DNA from: Thermothelomyces thermophilus ATCC 42464
Lineage: Eukaryota > Ascomycota > Sordariomycetes > Sordariales > Chaetomiaceae
Reading direction: 5' to 3'
NCBI RefSeq assembly: GCF_000226095.1
Contig: NC_016473.1
Coordinates: forward strand, 62,001-126,000
Length of the DNA stretch: 64,000 nt
Of this stretch, positions 10,869-22,740 are shown piece by piece (positions within the stretch are counted from its first letter, which is position 1; each line of letters starts with the position of its first letter). The notes beneath the pieces were generated by a model. That model was not told the origin of the DNA. It did no database searches and was given only the letters and a program-made list of their open reading frames with translations. A program made the position numbers and the translations under genes.

Positions 10869-13800
10869 TGTTTGTCTTTGTCGTACTTGACTGTGGCGGG
10901 AATCGGGGTGCTGCGGTACGGATTTTTCCCAATTCGGAGATCGGGTTGGGTCCCAGGCGGGCAATGAATTGAGAACCAGGGCAGATGCACAGAGAATGAT
11001 CGATCAACCCCGAATTGGTGGTGCAACAGAAAAGGGCTGGACGCTCGAGGTGCAATGGTGAAAATCTCTGTCCTGAAAAGAGCAGTTTGAGCGACCATGT
11101 AAATAAGATTCCAGCAGAATTGGGCCGGGTTTGTGAACGCGCCGCGTCGAGCAGGCAACAGCGCCCCTTTGGCAGGGTCAATTCGCGCGATCACGGGACA
11201 TCAGCAGGCACCAAAGGCATCAACGAGCACTAAGAAATCACGGGTTCCACAAAAAGTTAGGCAGCTCGAGGCAGCTCAGACCTCCCCACAGGTCCAAGCG
11301 AAATTCGGTGCCAACGTGGCTTGGGCTTCGCAAAGGTCGCCAAAAATTACCTGGCAACTGTTCCAATAGCGCGTTGCTTTGCTACCATTTCTCCAAAAAG
11401 GATGCTTGGGTATTTCTCGAATGAGGATTTTCAGGACAACTACTCGGGCTCTCCATTCCTCCCTGCTGTCGGTGTATGTACATAATTACACTTTCTCCTC
11501 CTGTATACGGGCAATTGTCGGCAATCTTTCTTTGCACTTGCAGAACGCTTCAATCTCTTCCGAAAGACCGGAACGACGGCGGGAGCGAGGAGTGAGTCTA
11601 ACGAGGGGGAAACGCCTACGTCTACGAAGTACAGTCCATACATCGCAAACAACGCATGGGAGGGGAACGCAGCGTTCAGCTTCGTTTCCATCTCTAGGGC
11701 AATAGAACAGTCCGCCACTTCGAATTCCTCTTTCGCATAGTGTCGCACAATCCCGAGTTACCTCAGGCTCAAAGAACGAGCTGATGTGATGCATGCCCAA
11801 TCCGTATCAGAAGCTGTATTTCGAGTATTTCCTGTGACTGTAGCTCAGCTCATATCTTTTTTTTTCTCAGGTCTCTTCCTCAAACTTCGGTAAACGAATA
11901 GAGCTGGCGCGCTTCTCGGTGCTTCGCACACACTTAAGAGGCTTGAACTGCAGATTTGGTGCGACTCATGTCAAGCGAAGCGAAATGGTTGACAATCGCC
12001 ATTTTATGCTCACGGTGTCTGGATTATAATTAAACCTCAACCAAAAGTAGTAAGTCAGGCATACCATGGGTTATCTCACGATGTTGATAGCTAGGTGCCT
12101 AATAAGGTTAGTAATTGTGTACCTTAAGGGTGCTCCGCCTTGGGCAGCAAGTTGGAACAACCATATCGCAAACTCCCATGACAGGATTGATTCCCTGACA
12201 ATCAGGACCTGCCGTTGACTCCTATGTCCATGGTCTTCATCTGTCCAATATTCAAAGCAGCTAACTAACTTTAGCACAAATCGGGTCATGCACCACTTCT
12301 GAAGTACAGGCTCTTTTGCTCTCTGTTTGACTTCCATCCACGGATCAACGGTTTAGGGACCTACTACATACCGGGGGGTATGTCGGGTCTACGGAGTCTA
12401 TTAGTATTTAGCGATTGGGGCCTGCACTGAGAAGTACTATTAATTATTTTATTTTTGTAGACTCGTTGCTTTCAATCATAGCTTTGAATTCATCGTCCCA
12501 AAATGAAGAGCGGCCTGATACATAACGTTCTCGGGAATTGCCTATCCGATTGCCGTTCTTCTCAAAACAAGCAATTACTGCGTGCGTATAGGTCTCTGTA
12601 AAACGAGCCGCTGTAAGAGGTTGCGCTAGCTGCATAGAACCCCCATCCGTTCATTCAACCACCAGCCCAGTTCCTTGTCGGCCGTTTCAACTAGAAGGCG
12701 ATGCCCCATCCAAACTATACCAAATGGTCCGAGTTCAACAATCTTGTTGCGTGGCCCTTGCGTCAGGCTCTTTGGCTTGGTGCGCAACTTCCCCCCAATC
12801 GAGTTTTCTCGACACCTTGGTGCTAAAGCGCACTGCAGTCCCTTTACTCCCACTCCCTTTTTACCCGGGACCTTTGCTGGTGTCAGTCACGCAAACCAAG
12901 TTGAATTCTTTTTCAGTGAAAAAAAAAAACTTTCGGTTGCATTTTCTTGCCCCATGTCCACGCACCCTTCTGATGAACGATTTTAGCATATTCTGCTAGC
13001 CTGGCCGTGAAGCTCCTCGGAGGCTGCACACCTTTTGACGATGTGGACCAATCATGAGGTCTGACAATCCTCAAATTTGCCAGACGGAGCCTAGAACCTC
13101 CAGCCCAGACCATGACGTAAGTGACTTAGACGGTCTAGCCAGTGGAACTGCCAATCAAAGGGCAAGCACCGGGCGAAGCTTGAAAAAGGGATTTCATCAT
13201 TGTAGCCTTCTGCTAGGAGCGGCTTGGTCTGGACCGCATCGTGGCATGGTGATGCTGGGCAGGCTTGAGACATGGCGGGAAGTTCAAAGCCGAAGTTCTC
13301 GCTCGCCATCCTAAATTTCACTGGCGCTCGGAACTTGGCTCAGAAAAACAACTTTTAGTCAAAACCTCGAGCAGCCCAACCCCCAGAGCCAAGTCAACCT
13401 AAGCTGAGGACGACAACAACGCCGGTCTTTGGGTTTCCTGCGTACGCAGTTCAAACCACCGTTTCGCGCGTGAAACGAGCTCCCGGAGCTTACTGCAGAC
13501 GGAGAACACGACCCCGATTGAGGCTCTCGAGGCTCTGGGGCTTCGAGAGGCAATAACCCGGCTCCGTACCTCACAAATTCAATCTTCGTTTCTCGACATC
13601 ATTCAACCAACTTCAATTCCTCTGTTCACTTTGACATTTTTTCTCAGTATTTTACCCTGCTGAGACACCTTTCGGTAGGCCTGGAACATCCCTCCCCCCA
13701 TTTCCTTCAGACAGAATCCTTCGCAGCGCAGTGGTCTTACAAAGCAACCTCTGCACACAGTTCGATACCCACCTAGTATATTCGATTCATTTTATCTCCA

Positions 13801-13886
13801 CGACTCCGGGCGAGAAAGGGAAAAAAAAAAAGGAATAAGAACAAAAATATAGAGAGAGACGGGACCGTAGCACATCAATAGCGAAG
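10869..13886. other. long intergenic region
   Basis: About 3 kb without a supported gene. Composition swings between GC-rich and AT-rich. Frames of 90-110 codons at 11379-11800 and 12675-13000 overlap on opposite strands and show no motif. The last 150 bases before 13887 include an A-run (13821-13832) that fits an untranslated leader. Confidence 0.5.
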
Positions 13887-14081
13887 ATGTGCGGCACCAA
13901 GATCAGCTACGCCTGCATGACGACACTCATCTCGCAGTCGATCACCTGCAGCTGCGACCGCGTCGTGGCCTGCGGCAAGAGCACGCTGTTCTGCGGGACA
14001 TGTTCGCACCCACGCTGCAAGGAGCTGCGCGGCGAGGTCCAGCAGCCGGTGCCTCAGCAGCTGTCTAGCAGTCTCAGGTAA
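13887..14081 (+). CDS. small Cys-rich protein, hypothetical
   Basis: A 64-codon ORF, MCGTKISYACMTTLI..., with eight Cys in the first 47 residues arranged as C, C, C-x-C, C, C-x2-C and C (the strongest pair is FCGTCSHPRC). The start has A at -3 (gaagATG), and the leader is purine-rich as in fungal 5' UTRs. There is no signal peptide, so secretion is unlikely; a small zinc-binding or redox-active cytoplasmic protein is possible. The final codons overlap a usable donor (CAG|GTAATA at about 14077), so a longer spliced form cannot be excluded. I do not recognise a family. The long frames on the opposite strand are shadows of the same codons. Confidence 0.5.
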   Translation: MCGTKISYACMTTLISQSITCSCDRVVACGKSTLFCGTCSHPRCKELRGEVQQPVPQQLSSSLR

Positions 14082-15175
14082 TAAATATGGCTTCTGGTGC
14101 TGGTGGTGATGGTAGTGGCGGCGGCGGCGGCGGCGGCGGCAGATGGGGGGCCCTAGTGCTTCATCTTCTCCGCGGGTTCGCAAGCAAAGGGTCACGGCGG
14201 CAGTGGCTGGCTTCCATCTTACCCCGTGGGGAGGAGACTCGAGTGCACTCGACAAGCAATGAACAGCAACAACGAACGACTCGGCTCGTCGTAGTCCATG
14301 TCTCGCCGGACGGGACGATACGACAACTGTTTGGCGGGACGTCAAGAAGAGCTGGAGGCTGTCCAACTCGTGACTTGGTGGAAAAAAAAAGGTTTTCACT
14401 GTTCAGGGCTGGTCCTAAAACTTTACGAGATATGGACGTCCAATGTATGTTCTTTTTTCTTGAGTTTGTTGTTTTCTTTTTTTTTTTTTTTTTTTCAATT
14501 TCTTCCCGTCTTCCATTCTTTCTTTCGTTCATGCATGTTTTCTTCTTCCATTCTTCATTCTTCTTTCCATGTTTTGCCGCACATTCCATTGCCAGGCACA
14601 ATAGATCGACAACGGAGGTCTGGCGGAGGGGCAGCGATTTGACACCTGGAACTCGCTGGTCGTTGAATGTATATAACATGTGTGTGCGTGAGCAGAACTT
14701 AGAGACTATGCAACGCACACTTACCATCCCTACCTACCTTTCCAGCTATACATAGTACAGGCTTACGATCGTTGGGAGTAGCGGCGATCATGTGTGCGGG
14801 GGATGTTATGGGATGGTGGATCTGTTGTGATCCGTACATCGAATTCCATCAGGGGGGGGGGGGAGGGGATGATCGGCAAAGGTCTAGACTCGCTGCTCTC
14901 AGGCGGAGTCCTGGCATATCCTTACTGCGCACAATGTCAGCTAGGTAGAAAAGACATATCAAATGCATGAATCCATGCGAAAGTTCTAATAGTCATTCAA
15001 AAGGTTCGGATAAGTGTCACCGATCCTAGCCGACACCAGCAGACGCCATTGTCCAATTCTTGTCCGTTGCCATACAAACCCAAGTGTACCGATCTACTGA
15101 TGCTGAATGACTCGCAGAAAAAAAAAGGTATCATGAGATGCCGAAACCGTTTCGTTGTTGGTTTCTCTTTTGGTT

Positions 15176-15229
<54 letters not shown>
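14082..15229. other. intergenic with homopolymer tracts
   Basis: Contains an in-frame Gly-codon run (ggc repeats near 14116-14141) that belongs to no gene I can support, a T-tract at 14477-14497, a G-run near 14852, and then the (TC)n microsatellite next to the UVE1 stop codon. Confidence 0.5.
15181..15226. repeat. (TC)n dinucleotide microsatellite
   Basis: About 22 uninterrupted TC units. On the minus strand this is a (GA)n run starting a few bases after the UVE1 stop codon, so it would lie at the beginning of that gene's 3' UTR. Confidence 0.95.
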
Positions 15230-15230
<1 letters not shown>

Positions 15231-16969
15231 CACCTCCTTTTCTTGATCCTTTCTATGTCCGCTAGCCTCGGAGTCCTGGCGCCTCTCTTGGCCGGCTTCA
15301 ACCAGTCCTCCCTCCCGGGCGGCCAGTACACCCTCCCGTCCGGTCCGCCCATGGCGTAGTCCTCGTCCGACACTTCTCTTCCGGTGTCAACGGGCTGCTC
15401 CCGGTCGTCAGTCCCGGAGCCGACGTTGTTCAGCTCGACCGGGTCCTCGTCCGGGGCCCGCTTCCTCTTGAGGCTGGCCGCGGGCTTCTGCTTCCTCTTG
15501 GGCACCTTTGGCGCCGGTCTGGGCTCGTCCTCGCGCTCGTTGGGGATCATGTCGTTGATGCGCTCGAAGCCGGGGAGCTTGAAGGTGCGCATGAGCTCGA
15601 ACACGGCCTGCTCCTTGTCCTTGGCCTCGATCATGAGGTCCATGTCGGGCGGGCAGGGGGGCAGCGTCATGACGCGGGCGCTGTGCTTGCGCCGGTCCCG
15701 CGGGGTGACGGCGCCGGGGCAGGGCTCGCTGTAGTGCATCTTCTGCTTGATGCGCTTGCGGGTCCAGGTCGCCGCGATGCGCGCCTGGAGCTCGGGCCGG
15801 CAGATGTCGAGCGTGCCCTCGCGGCACTGGGTGCTGTCGAAGACGATGTTGTGGTGGTGGTAGTCCAGCACGAGCGGGATGTTGAGCTCCTCGCAGACGG
15901 GGAGGAGGTCGTGCACGCTCCAGCCGACGTCGTCGTTCTCGAGCACCAGGCGGGCCCTGACCGAGGGCGAGAGCTTGGCGTAGTTGGCGCGGAACCTGTC
16001 GAGGGTCGCCGCCTTGTCCCCGAACACGCCGCCCATGTGGAGGACCATGACGGCGTCGCGGTCCTGCTGCTCCGGGAGACGCAGGAGGGACAGCATCTCG
16101 TCGTGATACTCCAGGTCCCGCACCGCCGCGTCCACCACCTCCTTCCGGGGAGAACCCAGCTGGGTGAACTGGCCGGGGTGCGTGGTGAGCCGGTGACCCA
16201 GCTCGGCGGCCACGCGGCCCGCCTCGGCCAGCACCTCGGAGGCGAATGGTGCCAGCTTGTAGCCGTGTTCCCGGTGGCTGGCGAACGGAAACATCTCGGA
16301 GCTGAGGCGCATGAACTTGATGCCGTGCTTGCCGTTCCACCGGAGCATCCGGACGATGTCCCGGGCGTTGGCCAGGCCGAGGTCCTGGACAGACTTCAGG
16401 CCTCGTTCGAGAGAGGGCTCCTTGGACTTGTCCGGCCGGTTCTTGACCGAGTGCTCGGGCCGAGACGGGTCCGACAGCGGGTACCGGTGGTCGATGATGG
16501 ATGCCATGCGGCAGGTCCGCGAACAGAAGACGGGCGTCTTGGCCGATCGCAGGTACGTGTTGAGGCACGCATAGCCGAGACGGCCTCTCCAGGGCAGGGG
16601 CAGATACCCACTGTTGACCGGCGGCGCTCTGGCAGCCCCACGCTCGGGGACGTCGGGTGCTTCGCCGGGGGAGTCTATCCTCTCAGCCTCCGGATCCAGG
16701 ATCTTCTCCCCAGCGATGATGTCTTCAGCAGAGCTGTCCTCCCCGCGTTCGCCCTGCCGGAGGGGCGTCTCGACGTCGAGGTCCGCCAGTTGCTCTAGCT
16801 TGAGCTCAGCCTTGGGCGGCGGGTTGGACCTACGAAGCATGGTGATGAACGACCGGGAGGCGCACGACGCGGGGAAGAGGGACGTGTGATTGTGCTCAAT
16901 CTGAGAGGTCGCAAGAAGCGACTTAGGTAGGTAAGGTAGCTGGTGGTAGGTAGGCAACGAGGGCTGCAA
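15230..16969 (-). CDS. UVE1: UV damage endonuclease (UvdE/UVE1 family)
   Basis: A single exon of 579 residues. The TIM-barrel UvdE core spans about residues 128-440: LGYACLNTYLRS at its start, KFMRLSSEMFPFASH, LTTHPGQFTQLGSP, VLHMGGVFGDKAATL, LVLENDDVGWSVHDLLPVC, LVLDYHHHNIVFD and MHYSEPC. These carry the metal-binding His, Glu and Asp residues of the family. The enzyme nicks DNA immediately 5' of UV photoproducts and starts an excision-repair route independent of nucleotide excision repair (family knowledge; mus-18 in Neurospora, uve1 in fission yeast). The C-terminal 100 residues are basic and Pro-rich, with nuclear-localisation-like KRKRAPDED. Two starts are possible: M1 (16969) gives a 43-residue leader with one acidic residue, and M44 (16840, MLRRSNPPPK) gives a shorter protein. 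A dual nuclear/mitochondrial product is an inference from this and from the family. Confidence 0.95.
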
Positions 16970-19131
16970 AAAGGGAGATTGGCAGATGACACACAGGACG
17001 AGAATCGAGGGCGAAAAACGTCACAGGCCAGACAGTCAGGGTCTGTCCGTCTTTTATCGCCTCGTCACAACCGCGTTCGCCCAGTGTTTGCCGCCCGGAT
17101 TCGGACTGGGACATCCTCTTTTTTTGGCATGCCCCCCATTCATGGATGCTAGGTCCAATGACGGATGATTAAGCGGATGAGTTTGCCTTCGCAACGGCCC
17201 GCCCAAGCTATTCCCCTGCCAATGGCTGTTCGGAGGGCGGCGGGGCGCATCTCCCAATCCAGCTATAGAAAAATACAAATTCAAGTGATATGTGTCCAGT
17301 CATGTTCTTTGCCCTTCTCCATAATTTAAACATGGCGTTGAGTTCGCCACGGTGATGCATCTCGAATTGTGACAGCTGGCCCTCTCGAGTTTCATGACTG
17401 CAATACCGAGAATGCCTTTATGGATGGGGAGGCTCGGATGGTCCAACAACTTGAAACCTCGTCATATCATTATTGTGTGCGCTTCTAGCAAACGTGCCAC
17501 CTTAATGCTCGCCTCCAACTTTCGGTCCTTTGGAGACCTATATCGGTTCTGGTGAGTTTAGATACAGGCAAAGTAAAACACGAGGATGTACGACGCCGTT
17601 CATTCATGAGACAGGTGCGATGTGGAACTTGGAGAGAAAACCCCTGTAATGATCATCTTAGCAGGTGGGAGAATTTAAGGTGGGAGGACAGAAGACTACC
17701 AATGACAAACACAGGGGATCCAGTATGGAAAGAAGGGAGAATGGCACATGAACTGTAGGTAATTACATACCTATCTTACGGCAAGCACTGCTGATTGCTC
17801 GTAGTCAATCGCCCTGGGATGGCTAGCAAAAACCCAGTTGGTCTAGGTGGGAATGGAAAAGACTGGCCTCCGGCAACACATTGCATTTGCCTGATTGAGG
17901 TTGTGTAGTCACCTATAATCGAATTAATAGATGGAAATGATGATGACCACGAAAATCAGTTTCGGGCACAACGGTGACTGCAACCGCAGACATTGTTCTA
18001 CTGAGAACTGATTACACTTTAGGTAGGTACCTGAGTTACAATGCCAAGGGCCATCCGAGCTCTTTTGGAAAGTAGCAATGGGGATGGGGAACTTCTCGGA
18101 CGACGTTGGAATCGTACCGTATCTGACCTTGTTAACCGTCTTCTCGCGAAGACATAGAAACAACAGGGAACGACGACAGAGAAAAATTGAATGAAAGAGA
18201 GAGAACTTCAGTGGGTGCAAGCACATACTCAGCACCATAAATAAAATTGAGCGTATTGTAGTGCTGAGCTACGCGAATCCGCCATTTGCTATTAGGTGCT
18301 AGTATCCTGCCCGCCGGCGGAGAGGCCAGAGGGCGTGCAGCTCGGAGGTTGATCTAAGGGCGAAGGACAGCAGATTAAGGTGCCAATGGCCAGTCATACG
18401 TACGATCAGATGTCTCCTCGAGTGTCCGCTGACTTAGGCAGTCGTGAAATAAACCATCCGGTCAAGTCGCATTTCGATACAAAAATAAAAAGGAGCGAGT
18501 GTAACCGAGGGAGGATCGACAAGTTCCAGTGTTTCCTTTGTGGTTGTTTTGACGGGGCAAAATGCACCCTGGCCGGGGCAGAATATCCATGTCGAAGAGA
18601 AAACGGAGAAACGAGCTTCGTACATTAATATATGAACCAGCAAGATTGTCAGCCAATGGAGACGCTTTTGCATCTTCCCCCGCAGCCGGGATAAGTTGGA
18701 GGAGCCAACTGCCGCGGTCCCTTACAAGCTCTCCGGAGCCAATCTACCGAACAGGCTATCAAGAGCATATTGGGGCCTCAAACCCGAGAGCTGGTTGGCC
18801 AATACTAGGGGCACCATTTACAGGACCCAACCTCAACCACGCGGTAGAGTGACAGCATGATTCACGGGGAAAATGTGAGCGATGAGCACGCCAGCCCCTG
18901 AGCCGGCCAAAGAGAGAAGAGAGAGAAGGGGGGGGGGGGGGGCAAATGGACGGCATGTCCTGAATCCTAGTGCAGAAACCATGATAAACACTTAAATATT
19001 CGAGAGGAGCCCTTCCCTAGCCGGGACGTCATCATGCTCGACTCCTTGTAGGCTCACGTCCCAGCTCCGCTCGGATCCATAGCGCAATTCTCGACAACTT
19101 TCACTAGAACACGGCTGGAAAGCAGGGGACG
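16970..19131. other. long intergenic region
   Basis: About 2.1 kb between UVE1 (start side) and the AA12-like gene. No supported ORF. Two TAGGTAGG-type motifs near 16924-16950 and one AGGTAGGTA near 18021; a 14-nt G-run around 18930. Confidence 0.5.
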
Positions 19132-20871
19132 ATGCGTCTAGTCCAGATCGCCGCAAGCGCAGCGGCGCTGCTCTCCACAGGTCGGTCTACACAATACTGA
19201 CAGCACGGGGAACTTGGTGCAGGCACAAGTCCCATGCGAGATCAAAAAGGGGCGGTATTGCTAACGAGGGTTCGAATGACCAGGCGCCAATGCCGCAATC
19301 CCGGAGCTCCCGCTGCCGCAGTCCTGCAGCGGCGTCAGCAGCTCCCGGTTCCAGTACACAGTGGCGTCGGGATGGTCGGCGTTCAAGATTGCCGGCGGTC
19401 TGAAGCAAGTCCGGACCATCGTCTGGGACACCGAGGGCAACATGCTGGTTGCCCAGTCCGGCAGGGGCATCTCGGTGCACACGTTCGGCGCCGACGGATG
19501 CATCAACAGCACCAGCATGCTCATCCAGGCCAACCAGCTCAACCACGGGCTGGCCCTGTCGCCGGACGGCAAGACCCTGTATGCCAGCGGTGAAACCGCT
19601 GTCTACAGTTGGAGCTACGACCCGGTCGCCCGAGCCCTCAGCAACCAGAAAACCCTCATTTCCGGCATCTCCACGGGCATCCACTGTAAGCCACAGTTAA
19701 TTACGCACCACCCTGATGATTTTACCATCATCGCTCCATAGCTGTCTCGGTCGGCGTGGTGGTAAATGCCGGTGTGCTCCGCGACAGCGGGAGGGTACCG
19801 TTTAAAGAGCACGCGAGCAGCCATGTATGACTGACATTGTCTGATACATAGTCACCCGAACCATTGCTGCGGTGCCCAACTCGGACCTGATTCTCGTCCA
19901 AGTCGGCAGCAATCAGAACCTTGACATGGCTGCGGCGAGCCCCTCCACCGGCAGGGCAATCATCAAGATCTTCGACACCACCAAAGCGCCCGCCAGCGGG
20001 TTCAACTACAACACGAACGGCGAGGTGTTTGGCTACGGTCTGCGCAACACTATCGGCTTCGTTCCCGACCCCAGCGGCGTCTTCTGGGGCGTCGAGAACA
20101 GCGGTGATGTAAGTTTCTCCGGCCCGGTGTCTCTCAGTGTGGAACGGGGCAGCAGCGTGCCGGCTGACAGTGTCCCCAACAGGACTTCGCCCGGACCGAG
20201 AACGGACAGCAACGCGACATTCACCAGGACAACCCAGCAGAGGAGCTCAATAACCGTAGGTCAGCCCCTGGTGCGCTCATCTCCGTTGACCCCTGAGCGC
20301 TGACAAGCTCGCGACGACTCCACCCTCATCAGTTGGCAACCCCCTGGACCCCGAGAGGCGCAACATCTGGTACGGCTACCCGACGTGCTTTACCGTCTGG
20401 GACCCCTCGCCTTTTAGCGGTCTCAAAACAGGCGACCAGTTCGTCCTTTCCCCCAACAACACCTTCAATGACGCGTCGTGCGCCCAAAACAATGCAGTCC
20501 CTCCCCGCCTCTCGTTCCAGGCGCACTCCGCACCCATCTGGAACACCTTCAACGCCGATGCGAGCAAGATGTACGTGGCCTTCCATGGCAGTTGGGACCG
20601 AAGCCCTCCAACAGGCTTCAAAGTTGTTGAGATTCCGTTCCAAAAACTCGACGATGGCAGCTATGAACCGGTGGCTCCGGCGGACAGTCAAACCGGATAC
20701 AAGGATATTTTCGGCGCGCCGAACCCGGCCAGCTGCACGGCAAACGGCCTCACCATGAGCAACTGCTTCCGGCTGACTGCAGCTGCCTGGGATCCTAGCG
20801 GCCGCGGCCTGTTCGTTGGGAGTGACAACAGCGCCGAGGGAGAGATCTTCATCTTGACCCCTTCGTCTTAA
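19132..20871 (+). CDS. secreted glucose/sorbosone dehydrogenase-like protein (AA12-like)
   Basis: Five exons: 19132-19180, 19284-19685, 19852-20108, 20183-20255 and 20333-20871, giving 439 residues; all four introns are GT-AG and keep frame. The first exon encodes a signal peptide (MRLVQIAASAAALLSTG), which the splice extends to GANA|AIPE, a good cleavage site. The mature protein shows the soluble quinoprotein glucose/sorbosone dehydrogenase beta-propeller features: LKQVRTIVWDTEGNMLVA, LNHGLALSPDGKTLYASG, GYGLRNTIGFVPDPSGVFW, IWYGYPTCF and MYVAFHGSWDRSPPTG, ending GRGLFVGSDNSAEGEIF. The length matches the catalytic domain of fungal AA12 PQQ-dependent pyranose dehydrogenases, and there is no attached carbohydrate-binding or cytochrome domain. 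Likely role: extracellular oxidation of sugars, possibly feeding electrons to lignocellulose-active enzymes (inference). The PQQ ligands were not individually assigned. Confidence 0.88.
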
Positions 20872-22189
20872 ACGATTGAGAAAAAGGGGGTTTCGCGGCC
20901 GACGAGAGCCATAGAGGTATCATCCTCAGCATGCCTGAAGGGGGCGTATCAAGTTTTCAATGCTTTGGTAAATCAGTGGTGTCATGTTGTACCTTACTCG
21001 AGGTCTCGCGACCGTCTTTCGACTCGGTGATGATGGATGTTACGGAGTACATCCGTAGAGGAGTTGCGAATTCAGGGTGCATCCTTCGAAGGGCTCACCC
21101 CAGTTCGGTTCTCTTCCTTCTATTATATAATTACTCCGTACAAACACATCCGTTGCAGTAGAGCTAAACGAGGATCGCTTTTTGCATTTCCCACCCCACA
21201 GAAGCTGTTATTCCTGTAAAGCTCATGCTACCGTGTTCAGTCCTTGTCAATGAATCGCCGAGTCCTCCGTTTACAATCAGAAAGAAGGATGGGATGACCC
21301 TTGGTTCGCGGTCACGTAATTAACCACCTGCAAACTGAGAATGATCTCTGGAAAAAGGCTGATAGCCACGTCGAGAGCACAACATAAATTATGTTGTTTT
21401 GGCATCATATGGGCTTCTACTCCCGAAGACGAACTCAAGCAGAATGTTGACCAATCTTGGTTACGAGCCGGAAAGTCCCTGAGCACTTGCCATGAGGCTC
21501 CAAAAAAGAGGCATATGAGAACCCGGGAACGAGGCTACGAGTCACGCTTCCAAGCGAAACATTCGACGACACCATCATGTCACGGGATCCCTTACACATT
21601 TATGAAGAAACATAAGATGAAGTGTAAACTTTGCGTTGCGGATGGCCTGGCCGTTGAAGGGCTGGTCGGTTATAAGGCTTCGGTAAGTGGGTAACCGAGA
21701 TTTCAGAAAGGCCATGGAGTCGCCTGGCCAGACCATCTCCGGCTTGACCGCGATGTGCGACAAACAGATTAGCATTTGGCTCCAGATCGCATCCGGGGTC
21801 GTTAGGGTCAGGCTGTACATCACCCTCGGGCCTGGTCTGACAACCGACATCAATAATGTTGGTCTCTCCATAGCCCACGCTGATTTGGAAGGGCTTCCGT
21901 AGAATCTCATTCATTAAGCTTACAGTAATTACTGGCAACTGCTGAGAGTGGTGATGAAGCCCAAAACCCAGGCACAACAAATCTTGGTTGAGTTCTCGAG
22001 ATTGGGGTCGCTCTTTCTTTTGTGTGTGTGTTCTTGCCTCCCCGGCATTCACTGCCTTGAATTGACCAAAATACCTGGTAGTCACTCCTTCCCATGAGGG
22101 ATCGTCTCCCTGCTCTCTTTTTTCTAATTTCCGATCCTGTTCGAATAAGTCCTTGTTTTCTGTTTCCTGGTTCGAAATCGTCCCTCATC
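20872..22189. other. intergenic
   Basis: No supported gene. Two TACGGAGTA-type motifs lie 90 bases apart in opposite orientation (21041 and 21132). Overlapping frames at 21575-22085 on the minus strand have a slightly coding-like look but no recognisable domain. Confidence 0.5.
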
Positions 22190-22270
22190 ATGGATACAGC
22201 AACTTTGGGCCATCAAAGTCAGACAAGAGGCACTAATTATACGCCAACGTTAAATGTGCCACAAGATTAG

Positions 22271-22574
22271 ATAAATTGGAAAGCTTTCGAGCGTCCATTC
22301 ATCTGTCGAGACAGGGGCTGCAAAGACCATAGGCATATATTCCCAGATATATGCAACCTACGAAGACACCTCGGCATGGTAAAACATCGTGTAAGGCTAC
22401 TAAGCAACCGTGGTAAGATAATAGTATAAGTACTAATAGCATATCTAGAGCATCAAGCGAAACCCAACTGTCCGGACTGACTGTTCAGACAAAAAGGGAG
22501 TTCCCGGCCCCTCGCGTACTATCCCGGAGACACCAGAGTTGGATCCCATCGACAGTGACGATGACGGGACGTGA
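22271..22574 (+). CDS. C2H2 zinc-finger gene fragment (tentative)
   Basis: One frame reads FERPFICRDRGCKDH...ICNLRRHLGMVKHR, a C2H2-like finger (C-x4-C, a hydrophobic core, then H-x5-H) as seen in fungal multi-finger proteins. A good intron follows: CGT|GTAAGG at 22391, branch TACTAAT, TAG at 22448 (58 nt), joining in phase 0 to an acidic tail ending DPIDSDDDGT and a stop at 22574. Upstream the same frame meets a stop (TAG at 22268), so the N-terminal part must come from an exon I could not define or has been lost. The next frame stays open to 22740 with Pro/Arg-rich codons. The flanks are AT-rich. It may be a short or broken host gene; the family assignment rests on one finger only. Confidence 0.35.
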
Positions 22575-22740
22575 TGGCGAACGTCACTCCCCTCCGCCTC
22601 CCAAGCCAGCCCGTGGCGGCCTCTTCCACCCCCTGACGCCGTCAACCCTGCGGAGGCCCGTTGTTACCCTCTCAGGCTCCCCGCCCTCGCGTATACGGCG
22701 CCGCAAGCCGCTTCCTCAAACTCCCCCGAAAAGGCGGTGA

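Noticed and set aside
15408-16568. 386-codon minus-strand frame and a 371-codon plus-strand frame across the UVE1 gene
   Set aside because: Both are out-of-frame shadows of the GC-rich UVE1 exon, with Arg/Pro/Gly-biased translations and no family match.
21575-22085. Minus-strand frames with mildly coding-like sequence
   Set aside because: No recognisable domain, no consistent exon chain and no signal peptide.
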